Assembly (NCBI GenBank): GCA_900314755.1
Contig: OMWH01000009.1
Location: 1 to 64,000, forward strand
DNA length: 64,000 nt
DNA from: an uncultured Prevotellaceae bacterium
GTDB taxonomy: Bacteria; Bacteroidota; Bacteroidia; Bacteroidales; Bacteroidaceae
Direction of reading: 5' to 3'
Positions 35,201 through 43,819 of the stretch are shown here, in pieces. The stretch's first letter is position 1. Each line of letters starts with the position of its first letter. The notes under the pieces were generated by a model, which made no database searches, was not told where the DNA came from, and saw nothing but the letters and a program-made list of their open reading frames with translations. The translations under genes were made by a program, and so were the position numbers.

Positions 35201-36492
35201 GTGATGCCAGCAGTTTCCTCGATGCTATCGACGCTGCTAACGGCATGAGCGGTACCGAGCGAGTATTCATCTATGTTCCTAATGGTACTTACGACCTCGG
35301 TCAAAAGACACTGACCACTATCGGACGCAACAACATCTCTATCATCGGTGAGTCGATGGAGGGTACGATTATCAAGAACCGTCCTGTGAAGGAAGGTATT
35401 GCCATCACAGCTACCCTGCTGAACACAGCAACCAACACCTACCTGCAGGATCTGACTCTCGACTGTATCGCTCCTTATGGAACCGGTGACGACACGAAGA
35501 GCGCTGAGCGTGGTGTCTGCTTCCAGGACAAGGGTACGAAGACCGTCATGAAGAATGTCTATCTGAAAGGTCTGCAGGATACCTATTATAGTAATGGCGC
35601 TGAAGGAATGACTGGTTACTTTGAGACCTGTAAGATTGAGGGTACCGTTGACTTCATCTGCGGTAGCGGCTCAATCCTCTTTAACCAGTGCGACCTCTAT
35701 GTGGCTGACCGCAGCCAGAGCAAGACATCCGCTAATGTCATCACTGCTCCTGCCACCTATGCATCTGAAAAGGGATACGCTTTCTATGGCTGTACCATCG
35801 ATGGCACAGACAACCAGAAAGACAAGTATAACCTCGGTCGTCCTTGGCAGAAGTCACCTGCAGCTACGTATGTCAATACTACCATGAAGATTAATGCTTC
35901 AACAGCAGGTTGGACAAGCATGAATAAGGCTGATGCTATCCACTTCCATGAATTCAACACGAAGAACGCAGAAGGCACAGAAGTTCTATCTCATAATGTG
36001 AATGCCTGTGAGACAACTGGTACGAAGGATGAGCTCTACCTGACAGCGGAACAGGCTGCCAACTATGCTCCTGACAAGTTCTTCACTTCATGGACTCCTG
36101 CTACTGCCGCTGCTCAGTTCGATGCTCCTACGGATGCTACGCTGAAGGACGGCACCATCACATGGACTGCCGTAGAGGGTGCTGCCGGCTATGCTATCTT
36201 CGCTAATGACGAGTTGCTGGGCATCACCGAGACAACTTCTTACACCATCACTGAGGCTGCCGGTGCACGTCGTGCCGATGGAGATGTAGTCTACACCATC
36301 CGTACCGTCAATGCGATGGGTGGATTCGGTGAGGCACGCGCCGTGACTGATGCCACTGCCATCAACAAGGTGAAGGCTGACGAGAAGATTGACTGGAACA
36401 ACCAGGTAGTTTACGACCTGCAGGGCCGTCGTGTGAAGAATGCCTCCAAGGGTGTCTTCATCATCAATGGTCATAAGGTAATCATCAAATAA
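32293..36492 (+). CDS. Giant multidomain CE8 pectin methylesterase
   Basis: A 1,399-residue secreted protein. After the signal peptide come: a beta-sandwich-like domain (about 30-200); two tandem ~130-residue repeats (205-327 and 344-476, both starting TATW and ending ISVTQ); a domain shared with the PL1 gene (483-657); two small Ig- or repeat-like domains (660-830); a third, diverged copy of the tandem repeat (838-955); the CE8 beta-helix (about 960-1270) with catalytic Q1095/D1096 (GLQDT), D1120 (EGTVDFI) and R1183 (LGRPW); an Fn3-like domain; and the VYDLQGRRV..KGVFIINGHK tail. It removes methyl esters so that lyases and GH28 can act. The extra domains are probable carbohydrate-binding modules. 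Ordinary CE8 enzymes are about 320 residues. Confidence 0.88.
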   Translation: MKYKFLRMSLLSAFAILFGGAALGALMGADGEGTTIYSWDSGTETGGTAAGSADGLVGARNANNTTIKLDGKNDFSSNTVTITLDKALSAGDKISVTAYRNKNAADKTSGFKAKFEKGESTVASSTGFEFVNIDASDASAEDSNRGTEPNTCTFEVPTDAAGSKTITMTRSHQGTNLFITKIVITTPASGDEGGSGEGEVSFPITATWSFTDADVVAAAVAISGTSNSTQIENNGLKLTVEANGKTIRDNGNSIQTGDGVVFKVPVQGKKDEVTVVGYSSPYFAYSIAGVDATEATTKYTATAADVAQGYVEVVNKGQYLISISVTQNEDDNADEGGDTPATDVTATWDYSNAGVMEATMALSGSSAAGTVKAIEDNGILLTVEANGVAFRNNGDNIQVRKGAIFKVPVKNAGDLVTIKGYPGYSYYKVNDGAEITNTKDNPQTEYKAKASDATRGYVAITSNNDNNYFYSISVTQYAPKGATTLDNEKVTATFPFILGTAGQKATFTNADYWISSKVELGSNNSYGGTLTVKDATMTLIAPETQLAEAGETGDIRFIIRPKFGYTFTPTKVSLKASKVGTDNSTLDIAWMNPDKTTASLAKAIKPERNNVNGYSALEYTDFSTAKPGEGACGLIVTLYGLQKGKQLGIADVVIEGTLSGTEKEVPILGSFKINGNEYKVEDVFGDDYEADLKLSKKEKMVSSGNPLADITPVSGELGQVTYEGTETSCKVTIPMTAGEVSLNYVLNITQKPDYTLTYFDVEGNELPNKQTIEEDSKIGEFIYDIAEISSKQNGFKARGWFKQNYVGAKHSVDDVVTSDLKLYAVETEIEVASLSKKYEFDLTDINFDAADHEAFNPTGGKPNVSDMRHGWNFKENDKIELLVGPKANIIITTCQYPTGGTTKIVASNGQEVDAVSTTDGATQAIEYEGEAGTLTLTISGGQCYIHKIVIFNTAETNYDQKGQWIYVKKGDASSFLDAIDAANGMSGTERVFIYVPNGTYDLGQKTLTTIGRNNISIIGESMEGTIIKNRPVKEGIAITATLLNTATNTYLQDLTLDCIAPYGTGDDTKSAERGVCFQDKGTKTVMKNVYLKGLQDTYYSNGAEGMTGYFETCKIEGTVDFICGSGSILFNQCDLYVADRSQSKTSANVITAPATYASEKGYAFYGCTIDGTDNQKDKYNLGRPWQKSPAATYVNTTMKINASTAGWTSMNKADAIHFHEFNTKNAEGTEVLSHNVNACETTGTKDELYLTAEQAANYAPDKFFTSWTPATAAAQFDAPTDATLKDGTITWTAVEGAAGYAIFANDELLGITETTSYTITEAAGARRADGDVVYTIRTVNAMGGFGEARAVTDATAINKVKADEKIDWNNQVVYDLQGRRVKNASKGVFIINGHKVIIK

Positions 36493-36518
36493 GGTACATA
36501 CCTTATTAATAATATTAT

Positions 36519-36564
36519 AGCGGTGGCTGTTTTCCCACACGGGGAGAGCAGCCACTGCTGTTTT
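36519..36564 (+). terminator. Terminator of the large CE8 gene
   Basis: AGCGGTGGCTG pairs with CAGCCACTGCT (one mismatch) and the inner TTTTCCC/GGGGAGA extends the stem; it ends in GTTTT. Confidence 0.8.
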
Positions 36565-36581
36565 AGTTAAAAAACACCTTT

Positions 36582-36598
36582 CCGTAAACGTTTGCAGG
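36582..36598. promoter_or_regulatory. Second GTAAACGTTT-type operator, upstream of susC
   Basis: CCGTAAACGTTTGCAGG matches the CE8-upstream palindrome at 12 contiguous bases. It is centred 50 bp upstream of the susC -7 box, against 60 bp at the CE8 promoter: one helical turn apart. Confidence 0.55.
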
Positions 36599-36616
36599 AA
36601 AAAATAATAAGATTCT

Positions 36617-36648
36617 TTTGCAGTTTTAAGATTTATTTGTAAATTTGC
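36617..36648 (+). promoter_or_regulatory. Promoter of the first susC-susD operon
   Basis: TTTG (36617-36620), 19-nt spacer, TAAATTTGC (36640-36648). Confidence 0.75.
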
Positions 36649-36698
36649 ATCCAGAATCATAAAAATATTTTTATTAATTTCTTAAAACTACTAATTTT

Positions 36699-39600
36699 AT
36701 GTCTGTTAAATTTAAGAGTATGCGAATTGCGCTTACACTTACATTCCTACTTATCGTGGGTAGTTTGTCAGCGCAGAACGTTACTGGTACAGTGAAGGAT
36801 GCAACGGGCGAGGCCGTCATCGGAGCCACTGTTCAGGAACAAGGTACCCAAAATGCAACAGTGACCGACTTCGACGGTAACTTCACATTGAAGGTATCAG
36901 GAAACAAACCAATCGTTATCTCATACATTGGTATGAAGCCCCAGACGATTGACGTGAAAGGTAAGAGCCGTGTTGACGTAACACTGCAAGACGACAACAC
37001 CCAGCTCGAAGAGCTTGTGGTCATCGGTTACGGTTCCGTTCGTAAGAAGGACTTGACCGGTTCTGTTGCCACCGTCAACAGTGAAGCTCTCCAGGCTGTT
37101 CCTGTTGCCAATGCCTCTGAGGCACTGACCGGTAAGATGGCTGGTGTGCAGGTAACGACAACGGAAGGTAATCCTGACGCAGAGGTAAAGATCCGCGTTC
37201 GCGGTGGTGGTTCTATCACCCAGTCAAACGACCCTCTTTACATCGTGGACGGATTCCCTGTTGACGGTATCAGCGACATCCCTGCCAACGACATCGAGGA
37301 CATCACCGTACTGAAGGACGCTTCTTCTACCGCCATCTATGGTAGCCGTGGTGCTAATGGTGTTATCCTGGTAACCACTAAGAGTGGTAAGGAAGGTAAG
37401 ACCAAGGTGAGCTACAACGCTTATTATAGCTGGAAGAAGGTGGCAAAGAGAATGGACGTTCTCAATCCTTACGACTACGCAAAGTGGCAGTATGAGTTGG
37501 CTTTGCTGAAGAACAACAACGATCCATCCAAGATTTCCTCTTATACCGACTATTTCGGCAACTATGAGGATCTGGATCTCTATCAGAACGTTCCCAGCAA
37601 TGACTGGCAGGATCTGAGTTTCGGACGTACCGGTCATACCTTTAACCACAACATCAATATCACTGGTGGTACAGAGAATATCAAGTACGCCTTCAGCTAT
37701 GCTCACATGAACGATAAGGCAATTCTTGTCGGTTCTTCTTTCAAACGTGACAACTTCTCTTTGAAATTGAACACGAAACCTACTAAGAAAACCACTCTTG
37801 ACCTGCAGGCTCGTTACGCTATCACAGACGTGAACGGTGGTGGTTCTAATGATGCCGCTGGTGCTTATGACTCTGACAAGCGTCTGAAGTACTCGGTTAT
37901 CTACACCCCGATTCCTTTGGCAAACCTTGATCCTACTGCCGGTTCTTCTGATGATGACCTGGGTAACCTCTACAACCCATTGGTTGCCTACAGTGACAGT
38001 GACCAGAAGACAAAGCGTAAGAACCTGAATATCGCAGGTAGCTTCGGTTGGGAAATCTTTGACAACTTCAAGGTGAAGACTGAGTTCGGTTATGATGACT
38101 ACACCAATTACAACCAGCGCTTCTGGGGTCTGACTCAGTATTATATTAAGAATGTACCTCTGGGTGATAACCAGAACAAGCCTGCTATCCGTATCACTGA
38201 TACCAAGCGTCATCGCTTCCGCAACACCAATACAGTCTCTTATGACTTCAAGAAACTCTTCGGTAAGGACAGTGATCACTCTCTGAACATGTTGGTTGGT
38301 CACGAGTATGTGATCACCAAGAAGCATGCCAATTTGGACGAGGTACACGGTTTCCCCGTGGACTATGATGCCGCTACAGCATGGAAACTGACCTCTCAAG
38401 GTAATCCATACACCGTCGACGACTCTTACAGTGCAGACGACAAGCTGCTGTCTTGGTTCGGACGTGTAAACTATAACTACTTGGACCGTTACCTGGCAAC
38501 TTTCACATTCCGTGCCGATGGTAGCTCTAAGTTCGGTGACAACAACCGTTGGGGTTACTTCCCCTCTGTAGCCCTCGCATGGCGTATCTCTTCTGAGCCT
38601 TTCATGAAAGGTACAGAGAGCTGGTTGGATGACTTGAAACTCCGCGTCAGCTTCGGTACTGCCGGTAACAACAACATCCCTGTAGGTCAGCTCGTTCAGG
38701 TTTATCAGAACAAAGCCACCACATGGGTGAACGGCATCAGCAACTATTGGGCTCCTTCCAAGACCATGGCAAACCCCGACCTGAAGTGGGAGACAACTAT
38801 CACTCGTAACATCGGTTTGGACTTCACTCTCTTCGGTGGTAAGTTGAGCGGTACCCTTGATGCCTACATCAACACGACCAAGGACCTGCTCATTGAATTC
38901 CCTGTACAGGGTACCGGTTATGACACTCAGTATCGTAACCTCGGTAAGACCCAGAACAAGGGTATCGAGTTCTCCTTCACTTATCACATTGTTAATAAGA
39001 AAGACTGGGGTATCGACTTCAGTGGTAACATCAACTTCAACAAGAACGAGGTGAAGGATCTGGGTATCATGGAAGACTTCGGTAAGAACACCGCATGGGC
39101 ATCTACCGAAATCGGTAATGACTACTGGATCGCTGTTGGCAGTCCACTTGGACAGATTCAAGGATATCTCAGCGACGGACGCTATGAGGTTTCTGACTTC
39201 GAGAGCTACGATGCAGCAACCAACACCTGGAAGTTGAAAGAGGGCGTAGCCAATGCTTCCGACGTAGTAGGTGCCGTTCGTCCCGGTATGATGAAGATTA
39301 AGAACTTGGTAGATCCTGTTGACGCAGATGGTAATGTTGATCCAGAAAAAGCTAACAGAATCGGTGCAGAGGATATTACCATTATCGGTGATGTGAATCC
39401 AACCGCCTTTGGTGGATTCAACATCAATGCCCGTGCTTATGGTTTCGACTTTGCAGCAGGCTTCAACTACAGCCTCGGCAATAAGGTTTACAATGCCAAC
39501 AAGATTGAGTATACTCAGACTGGTAAATATCAGTACCGTAACATGATTGACATCATGGCTGACGGCAAGCGCTGGACCAACCTTGATCCTGCAACAGGTC

Positions 39601-39950
39601 TGCTTACCAATGATATGACACGCCTGGCAGAGCTGAATGCCAACACTACGATGTGGAGTCCTTATACAGACCGTATGGTGCTGACTGACTGGGCTGTCGA
39701 AGGTGCTTCCTTCTTGCGTCTGAACACCTTGACATTAGGTTACACTCTGCCTGCATCTCTTACCAAACGTGTAGGTATCAGCAGTCTGCGTTTCTATGTA
39801 ACTGGCTATAACTTGTGGACCATCACTGGTTACTCAGGTTTCGACCCAGAGTCTGACTGTATCCGTAAGAACGCCCTCACACCGAGCGTTGACTACTCTG
39901 GTTATCCACGTAGCCGCTCATTCGTTGTAGGTTTGAATCTGAATTTCTAA
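36699..39950 (+). CDS. SusC/RagA-type TonB-dependent transporter (pectin PUL, pair 1)
   Basis: A 1,083-residue outer-membrane protein. After the signal peptide (ending LSAQN) there is a carboxypeptidase-regulatory-like domain (VTGTVKDATGEAVIGATV), a TonB-box-containing stretch (ELVVIGYGSVRKKDLTGSV), the plug domain (SIRVRGGGSI-like RVRGGGSITQSNDPLYIVDG, KDASSTAIYGSRGANGVI) and a 22-strand barrel with the C-terminal aromatic end. It forms the channel under the SusD lid and imports oligosaccharides, here presumably oligogalacturonides judging by its neighbours. It has its own promoter and upstream operator. Confidence 0.95.
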   Translation: MSVKFKSMRIALTLTFLLIVGSLSAQNVTGTVKDATGEAVIGATVQEQGTQNATVTDFDGNFTLKVSGNKPIVISYIGMKPQTIDVKGKSRVDVTLQDDNTQLEELVVIGYGSVRKKDLTGSVATVNSEALQAVPVANASEALTGKMAGVQVTTTEGNPDAEVKIRVRGGGSITQSNDPLYIVDGFPVDGISDIPANDIEDITVLKDASSTAIYGSRGANGVILVTTKSGKEGKTKVSYNAYYSWKKVAKRMDVLNPYDYAKWQYELALLKNNNDPSKISSYTDYFGNYEDLDLYQNVPSNDWQDLSFGRTGHTFNHNINITGGTENIKYAFSYAHMNDKAILVGSSFKRDNFSLKLNTKPTKKTTLDLQARYAITDVNGGGSNDAAGAYDSDKRLKYSVIYTPIPLANLDPTAGSSDDDLGNLYNPLVAYSDSDQKTKRKNLNIAGSFGWEIFDNFKVKTEFGYDDYTNYNQRFWGLTQYYIKNVPLGDNQNKPAIRITDTKRHRFRNTNTVSYDFKKLFGKDSDHSLNMLVGHEYVITKKHANLDEVHGFPVDYDAATAWKLTSQGNPYTVDDSYSADDKLLSWFGRVNYNYLDRYLATFTFRADGSSKFGDNNRWGYFPSVALAWRISSEPFMKGTESWLDDLKLRVSFGTAGNNNIPVGQLVQVYQNKATTWVNGISNYWAPSKTMANPDLKWETTITRNIGLDFTLFGGKLSGTLDAYINTTKDLLIEFPVQGTGYDTQYRNLGKTQNKGIEFSFTYHIVNKKDWGIDFSGNINFNKNEVKDLGIMEDFGKNTAWASTEIGNDYWIAVGSPLGQIQGYLSDGRYEVSDFESYDAATNTWKLKEGVANASDVVGAVRPGMMKIKNLVDPVDADGNVDPEKANRIGAEDITIIGDVNPTAFGGFNINARAYGFDFAAGFNYSLGNKVYNANKIEYTQTGKYQYRNMIDIMADGKRWTNLDPATGLLTNDMTRLAELNANTTMWSPYTDRMVLTDWAVEGASFLRLNTLTLGYTLPASLTKRVGISSLRFYVTGYNLWTITGYSGFDPESDCIRKNALTPSVDYSGYPRSRSFVVGLNLNF

Positions 39951-39970
39951 ACTGAAGGAGGACATAAACA

Positions 39971-41785
39971 ATGAAGAACTATATTAAATTATCAATTTTA
40001 TCGCTGTCGCTCGTTGGTGTAACGTCGTGCGACTTAGAAGCACCCAGCATATCCGCTCTTAACAAATCATCTGTATTCGCAGTATATTCACTGGCAGAGG
40101 CTGAGGTGATGTCAATTCACGTTTCCTTTGGTGAAACCAACTCTTACCGTGGACGTTTCCTGCCCTACTATGGTGTGAACACCGATGTGGAGGTTGGTAA
40201 CTCACCTGAACTCTCGAATGCTACCTCTGACAAGCAGAGCTTGTGGAACTATAACACGCTGCCCAACAATGGTCAGATGAACACCGACAACAATGCCTAT
40301 GCAAAGTTCTATGAGGGTATTGAGCGTGCTAACCTTGCAATCCAGGGAATTCGTGCCCATGGTGACATCGAGAACAAGCCAGATATGGCACAGTTGCTGG
40401 GTGAGGCACTGACCCTGCGTGCTGTTATCTACAATGACCTGATCAAGGCATGGGGTGACGTTCCTGCCCGTTTCGAGCCAAATGGTCCGGAAAATGTTTA
40501 TCTTCCCCGTACTAGCAGAGATGTTATTTACAAACAGTTGCTGGCTGACCTGTTGGAGGCTGAGGACTATTGCTACTGGCCAAACGAGAACAAGATTACC
40601 CAAACCACAGAGCGTGTCAGCAAGGCTTTCGTAAAGGGTCTCCGTGCCCGTATCGCCCTCTATGCCGGTGGTTATGGACTCCGTGGTGACGGCTACCGTC
40701 GTTCAAAGGATCCCGAGCTGGCTCCTGAGAAGATGTATCAGATTGCCAAGGAGGAGTGTGAGGATATTATTAATCAAGGTTGCAACACACTTGGTGAGTT
40801 CAAGGACAATTTCATCAAGCTCTGTGAGGACAACGTGACCGCAGGCGGTGAGAGCCTCTGGGAGATTCCTTTCTCTGAGGGTCGTGGACGTGTTCTTTAC
40901 ACATGGGGTGTTAAGCACCAGGCAAAAGACCAATACACCCAGCAGGCACAAGGTGGTGTGAACGGACCTATCGCAACATTGTATTATGACTATGATGAGG
41001 ATGATATCCGTCGTGACATCACTTGTGTTCCTTATGAGTGGAGCAAGGAGCTCGTCAATGGTAAAGCTCATGTTCAGCTTCGTGCTCAGAACAAGTGGTG
41101 CTTTGGTAAGCTCCGCTATGAATGGATGAAGCGTATCGTTACCTCTACCAACGATGATGGTATCAACTGGCAGTACATGCGTCTTGCCGACGTTTACCTG
41201 ATGGCTGCAGAGGCAATCAATGAACTGGACGGTCCTTCTGCTGCATGGAAATACATGGAGCCTGTTCTGAATCGTGTGCTTCCCGCCGCTAAGGTATCTG
41301 CTCTTAAGACACAATATACAGCCAGCAAGACCGCTTTCTTCAATGGTATCGTTGACCAGCGTGCCTTTGAGTTTGCTGGTGAGGCTCTCCGCAAGTGTGA
41401 CCTCGTCCGTTGGGGAAACATCGACACTAAGATGGCTGAGGCAAAAGCTAAGTTGCAGGATCTGCAGAAGCGTCAGGGCAATTACGCCGGATATCCTGAC
41501 AAAGTATATATCAATAATTCTGAGGACAAGGACAAGATTGAGATATATGGTCTGAACAAGGGTGAGGACGATTCTGACAAGATTAAGGAGCTAAAAGATG
41601 CTGGTTGGGATTCCAAGAACTGGTTCGAAAGTACCAGCGGATATGTACTGACCGACGATTATATCAATGGTCTCTATGTTGTTACCCCCAGCACTCATTG
41701 TCTGTGGCCCATTTGGCAAACATTCATTGATGCCAGCAACAACATGCTGAACAATGACGGCATCTATGGTCAGCTGTCTGATTAA
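39971..41785 (+). CDS. SusD/RagB-type lipoprotein (pair 1)
   Basis: A 604-residue surface lipoprotein. The lipobox VTSC places the lipidated Cys near residue 20. SusD signatures include YNDLIKAWGDVPAR (TPR-like scaffold), ADVYLMAAEAINEL and RAFEFAGEALRKCDLVRWG. It caps the SusC barrel and binds glycan. It starts 20 bp after susC, with a Shine-Dalgarno-like AAGGAGGA upstream, uncommon in this phylum. Confidence 0.94.
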   Translation: MKNYIKLSILSLSLVGVTSCDLEAPSISALNKSSVFAVYSLAEAEVMSIHVSFGETNSYRGRFLPYYGVNTDVEVGNSPELSNATSDKQSLWNYNTLPNNGQMNTDNNAYAKFYEGIERANLAIQGIRAHGDIENKPDMAQLLGEALTLRAVIYNDLIKAWGDVPARFEPNGPENVYLPRTSRDVIYKQLLADLLEAEDYCYWPNENKITQTTERVSKAFVKGLRARIALYAGGYGLRGDGYRRSKDPELAPEKMYQIAKEECEDIINQGCNTLGEFKDNFIKLCEDNVTAGGESLWEIPFSEGRGRVLYTWGVKHQAKDQYTQQAQGGVNGPIATLYYDYDEDDIRRDITCVPYEWSKELVNGKAHVQLRAQNKWCFGKLRYEWMKRIVTSTNDDGINWQYMRLADVYLMAAEAINELDGPSAAWKYMEPVLNRVLPAAKVSALKTQYTASKTAFFNGIVDQRAFEFAGEALRKCDLVRWGNIDTKMAEAKAKLQDLQKRQGNYAGYPDKVYINNSEDKDKIEIYGLNKGEDDSDKIKELKDAGWDSKNWFESTSGYVLTDDYINGLYVVTPSTHCLWPIWQTFIDASNNMLNNDGIYGQLSD

Positions 41786-41811
41786 TATTGAAATATAACA
41801 AGCATAAAAAA

Positions 41812-43410
41812 ATGAAGACATTAAAGAATATATTAGGACTCGGTCTTGTAGCACTGACGTTTACCGCATGTAGCGACGTTGCTGACGAGATTACCGAACT
41901 GACGCTTGGACGTAACCTGTCGCCTATCGACATCCAGGCGAAGAACGTCAACGAGACAACAGCTAACTTACAATGGAAAGCTGTTGATGGTGCTTCCTCA
42001 TACTATATTGAGGTCTTTGCTGACGACAGTCTGACATTCGAAGGTACACCCGAGCAGACGCTCACCAGTGAGACTAACTCAATTTCATTGAGCAAACTTA
42101 ACTTCGACACGAAGTATTCTGCTCGTGTACAGGCTATCAATGAAGATGAAACACGTAATTCCAAATTCCATGGAGTTTACTTCAGAACCAGTGCCAAGCA
42201 GTTCTTGATGAATCCCAAGCCCACAGACATTACCGACCGTAGCGTTACCCTGACTTGGGAAGTAGAAGAAGGCTTCGACGTAGAAACAATCGTCATTGGT
42301 AACATCACTTATACCATCACGGAAAAGGATAAAATTGCTGGACAGGCAACTGTTGGAGAACTAAGTCCAGAAACCACCTATACAGCATACCTGTACTATA
42401 AAGGTAAGCAGTGTGGAAACCGCAACTTCACCACTATCGCCGACCTCGAGGGTACTACTCAGGTTCATCCCGAAGATGATTTCACAACTCTCCTTAAAGA
42501 GGCTAAGGCAGGTGAAGTCTTTACACTATTCCCTGGTACTTACATGCTGAACCTAAACGAAGAAACAGGTAAGACCAGTCAGGTTGAGATTACTCAGAGC
42601 ATCACCATTAAGGGTATCTATCCAACTGCGCTTCCCGTCATTCAGGGTCGTTTCGGATTCAAAGAAGGTGCCTCACTTACTTTGAATCAGGTTAAACTTG
42701 ATGGTAGTAACAACAGCTCAACTGACCAGGCTTTCGTCTACAAGAACACTGGAGACTTCGGTGCACTGACCGTCACGAATTCCACCGTCATGAACTATGA
42801 GAAGGGTGTACTCTACAATAATACCGATGGAATAACCATTGAGAAGGTTATATTCGACAAGTGTATATTCGAGAATATCGTATGTACAAATGACATGTTC
42901 GATGTCCGTAAGGTATGGATTGGAGAATTTACTGTCTCAAACAGCACCATCTTCAAGAGTTGCGCTAATCGTAGTATGATTCGCTTCGACAATGGCAGTC
43001 CTTCCTATCCCGGTAAGGCTGATCCTGTTGTTAAACTTGAGAACTGCACCATCGACGGTGTTGAGACTGCCGCTTTTGGAACCAGCAACATGAACGGATT
43101 AACCTATGTCCGCTATGCTGGTCATAAGATTTTGGTGTCCAACAACCTGATAACCAACTCTACGGGTGGCTGCTATAGTAGGAACGCTAATACGAATAAT
43201 CCTACGTTTGCAAACAACTACTACTACAACTGTGGAGAGACATTCTTCAAAAATCTCGCAACTGACGGCTCTGAACTTCCCGCAGATGCCAGTGGCAAGA
43301 ATGGTGAGGATCCTAAATACAAGGATGCTGAAAAAGGGGATTTCACTATTACCAACGAGACGGTAAGCAAACTGAAGGTGGGTGACCCACGCTGGTATAC
43401 AGCTCAGTAA
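41812..43410 (+). CDS. PUL surface lipoprotein with Fn3 domains and beta-helix (DUF4957/DUF5123)
   Basis: A 532-residue lipoprotein in the SusE/F position. The lipobox TAC gives a lipidated Cys near residue 19. Two Fn3-like domains (about 40-125 and 130-215) precede a right-handed beta-helix (about 220-530) matching DUF4957/DUF5123, with repeated N-x-T/S-rich coils and GGCYSRNANTNNPTFANNYYYNC. It resembles polysaccharide lyase folds but no lyase catalytic set is visible, so glycan binding is likelier than catalysis. The ATG at 41812 starts the signal. It is the last gene of the SusC/D operon, ended by the first copy of the repeated terminator. Confidence 0.85.
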   Translation: MKTLKNILGLGLVALTFTACSDVADEITELTLGRNLSPIDIQAKNVNETTANLQWKAVDGASSYYIEVFADDSLTFEGTPEQTLTSETNSISLSKLNFDTKYSARVQAINEDETRNSKFHGVYFRTSAKQFLMNPKPTDITDRSVTLTWEVEEGFDVETIVIGNITYTITEKDKIAGQATVGELSPETTYTAYLYYKGKQCGNRNFTTIADLEGTTQVHPEDDFTTLLKEAKAGEVFTLFPGTYMLNLNEETGKTSQVEITQSITIKGIYPTALPVIQGRFGFKEGASLTLNQVKLDGSNNSSTDQAFVYKNTGDFGALTVTNSTVMNYEKGVLYNNTDGITIEKVIFDKCIFENIVCTNDMFDVRKVWIGEFTVSNSTIFKSCANRSMIRFDNGSPSYPGKADPVVKLENCTIDGVETAAFGTSNMNGLTYVRYAGHKILVSNNLITNSTGGCYSRNANTNNPTFANNYYYNCGETFFKNLATDGSELPADASGKNGEDPKYKDAEKGDFTITNETVSKLKVGDPRWYTAQ

Positions 43411-43486
43411 TCCATCCCCTACTCTATAACTCAAACGGGCAGACATGCAGATTGTCTGCCCATTTGTTTTTTCCCGAAAAGTTTTG
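43408..43486 (+). repeat. Cassette repeat, copy 1 (terminator plus next -33 box)
   Basis: It begins with the lipoprotein gene's own stop codon (TAATCCATCC). The stem GGGCAGAC (43437-43444) / GTCTGCCC (43454-43461) is followed by TTTGTTTTTTC, then CCCGAAA and the TTTG -33 box of the next promoter. It differs from copy 2 at only about two positions over the first 72 bases. Confidence 0.92.
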
Positions 43487-43514
43487 TTTATTTATATTTA
43501 TATTGTATCTTTGC
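43483..43514 (+). promoter_or_regulatory. Promoter of the first MNT-HEPN module
   Basis: TTTG (43483-43486), 19-nt spacer, TATCTTTGC (43506-43514). The same -7 box precedes the second module and the regulator. Confidence 0.8.
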
Positions 43515-43528
43515 AAATAAAATACGAA

Positions 43529-43819
43529 ATGAATACGAAGATAAAAAATACAATAAGTGATTATTTCAAGACTCAACCTGTAGAGAAGGCATGGGTATTT
43601 GGATCATTCTCCCGAGGTGAGGAAAGGCTTGATAGTGATGTGGATATCCTTGTTTCTCTCATCCCCGGAACACGCTTAGGACTAAGATTCTTTGCCATGA
43701 GTTTGGAATTGGAACAATTACTTAATCGCCCTGTTGACCTCGTAATAGAAGGTGACATACTTCCGTTTGCTGAAAAGACTGTCAACAAGGATAAAATATT
43801 AGTATATGCGAGAGCCTGA
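43529..43819 (+). CDS. MNT-domain antitoxin nucleotidyltransferase (MntA-like), module 1
   Basis: A 96-residue minimal nucleotidyltransferase with the signature GSFSRGEERLDSDVD (G-S-x10-D-x-D) and a third acidic residue in PVDLVIEGD. MntA antitoxins of this type AMPylate the Tyr of the HEPN toxin and silence it (established for MntA-HepT). The start at 43529 follows directly after the promoter; the longer frame would start upstream of it. It overlaps the toxin gene by 14 bp. It is visibly more AT-rich than the surrounding PUL genes, suggesting transfer. Confidence 0.85.
   Translation: MNTKIKNTISDYFKTQPVEKAWVFGSFSRGEERLDSDVDILVSLIPGTRLGLRFFAMSLELEQLLNRPVDLVIEGDILPFAEKTVNKDKILVYARA

Noticed and set aside
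37224-39161. A 645-residue open frame antisense to the first susC
   Set aside because: Valine-rich shadow of the transporter gene, with no recognisable motifs; susC has full plug and barrel signatures on the other strand.
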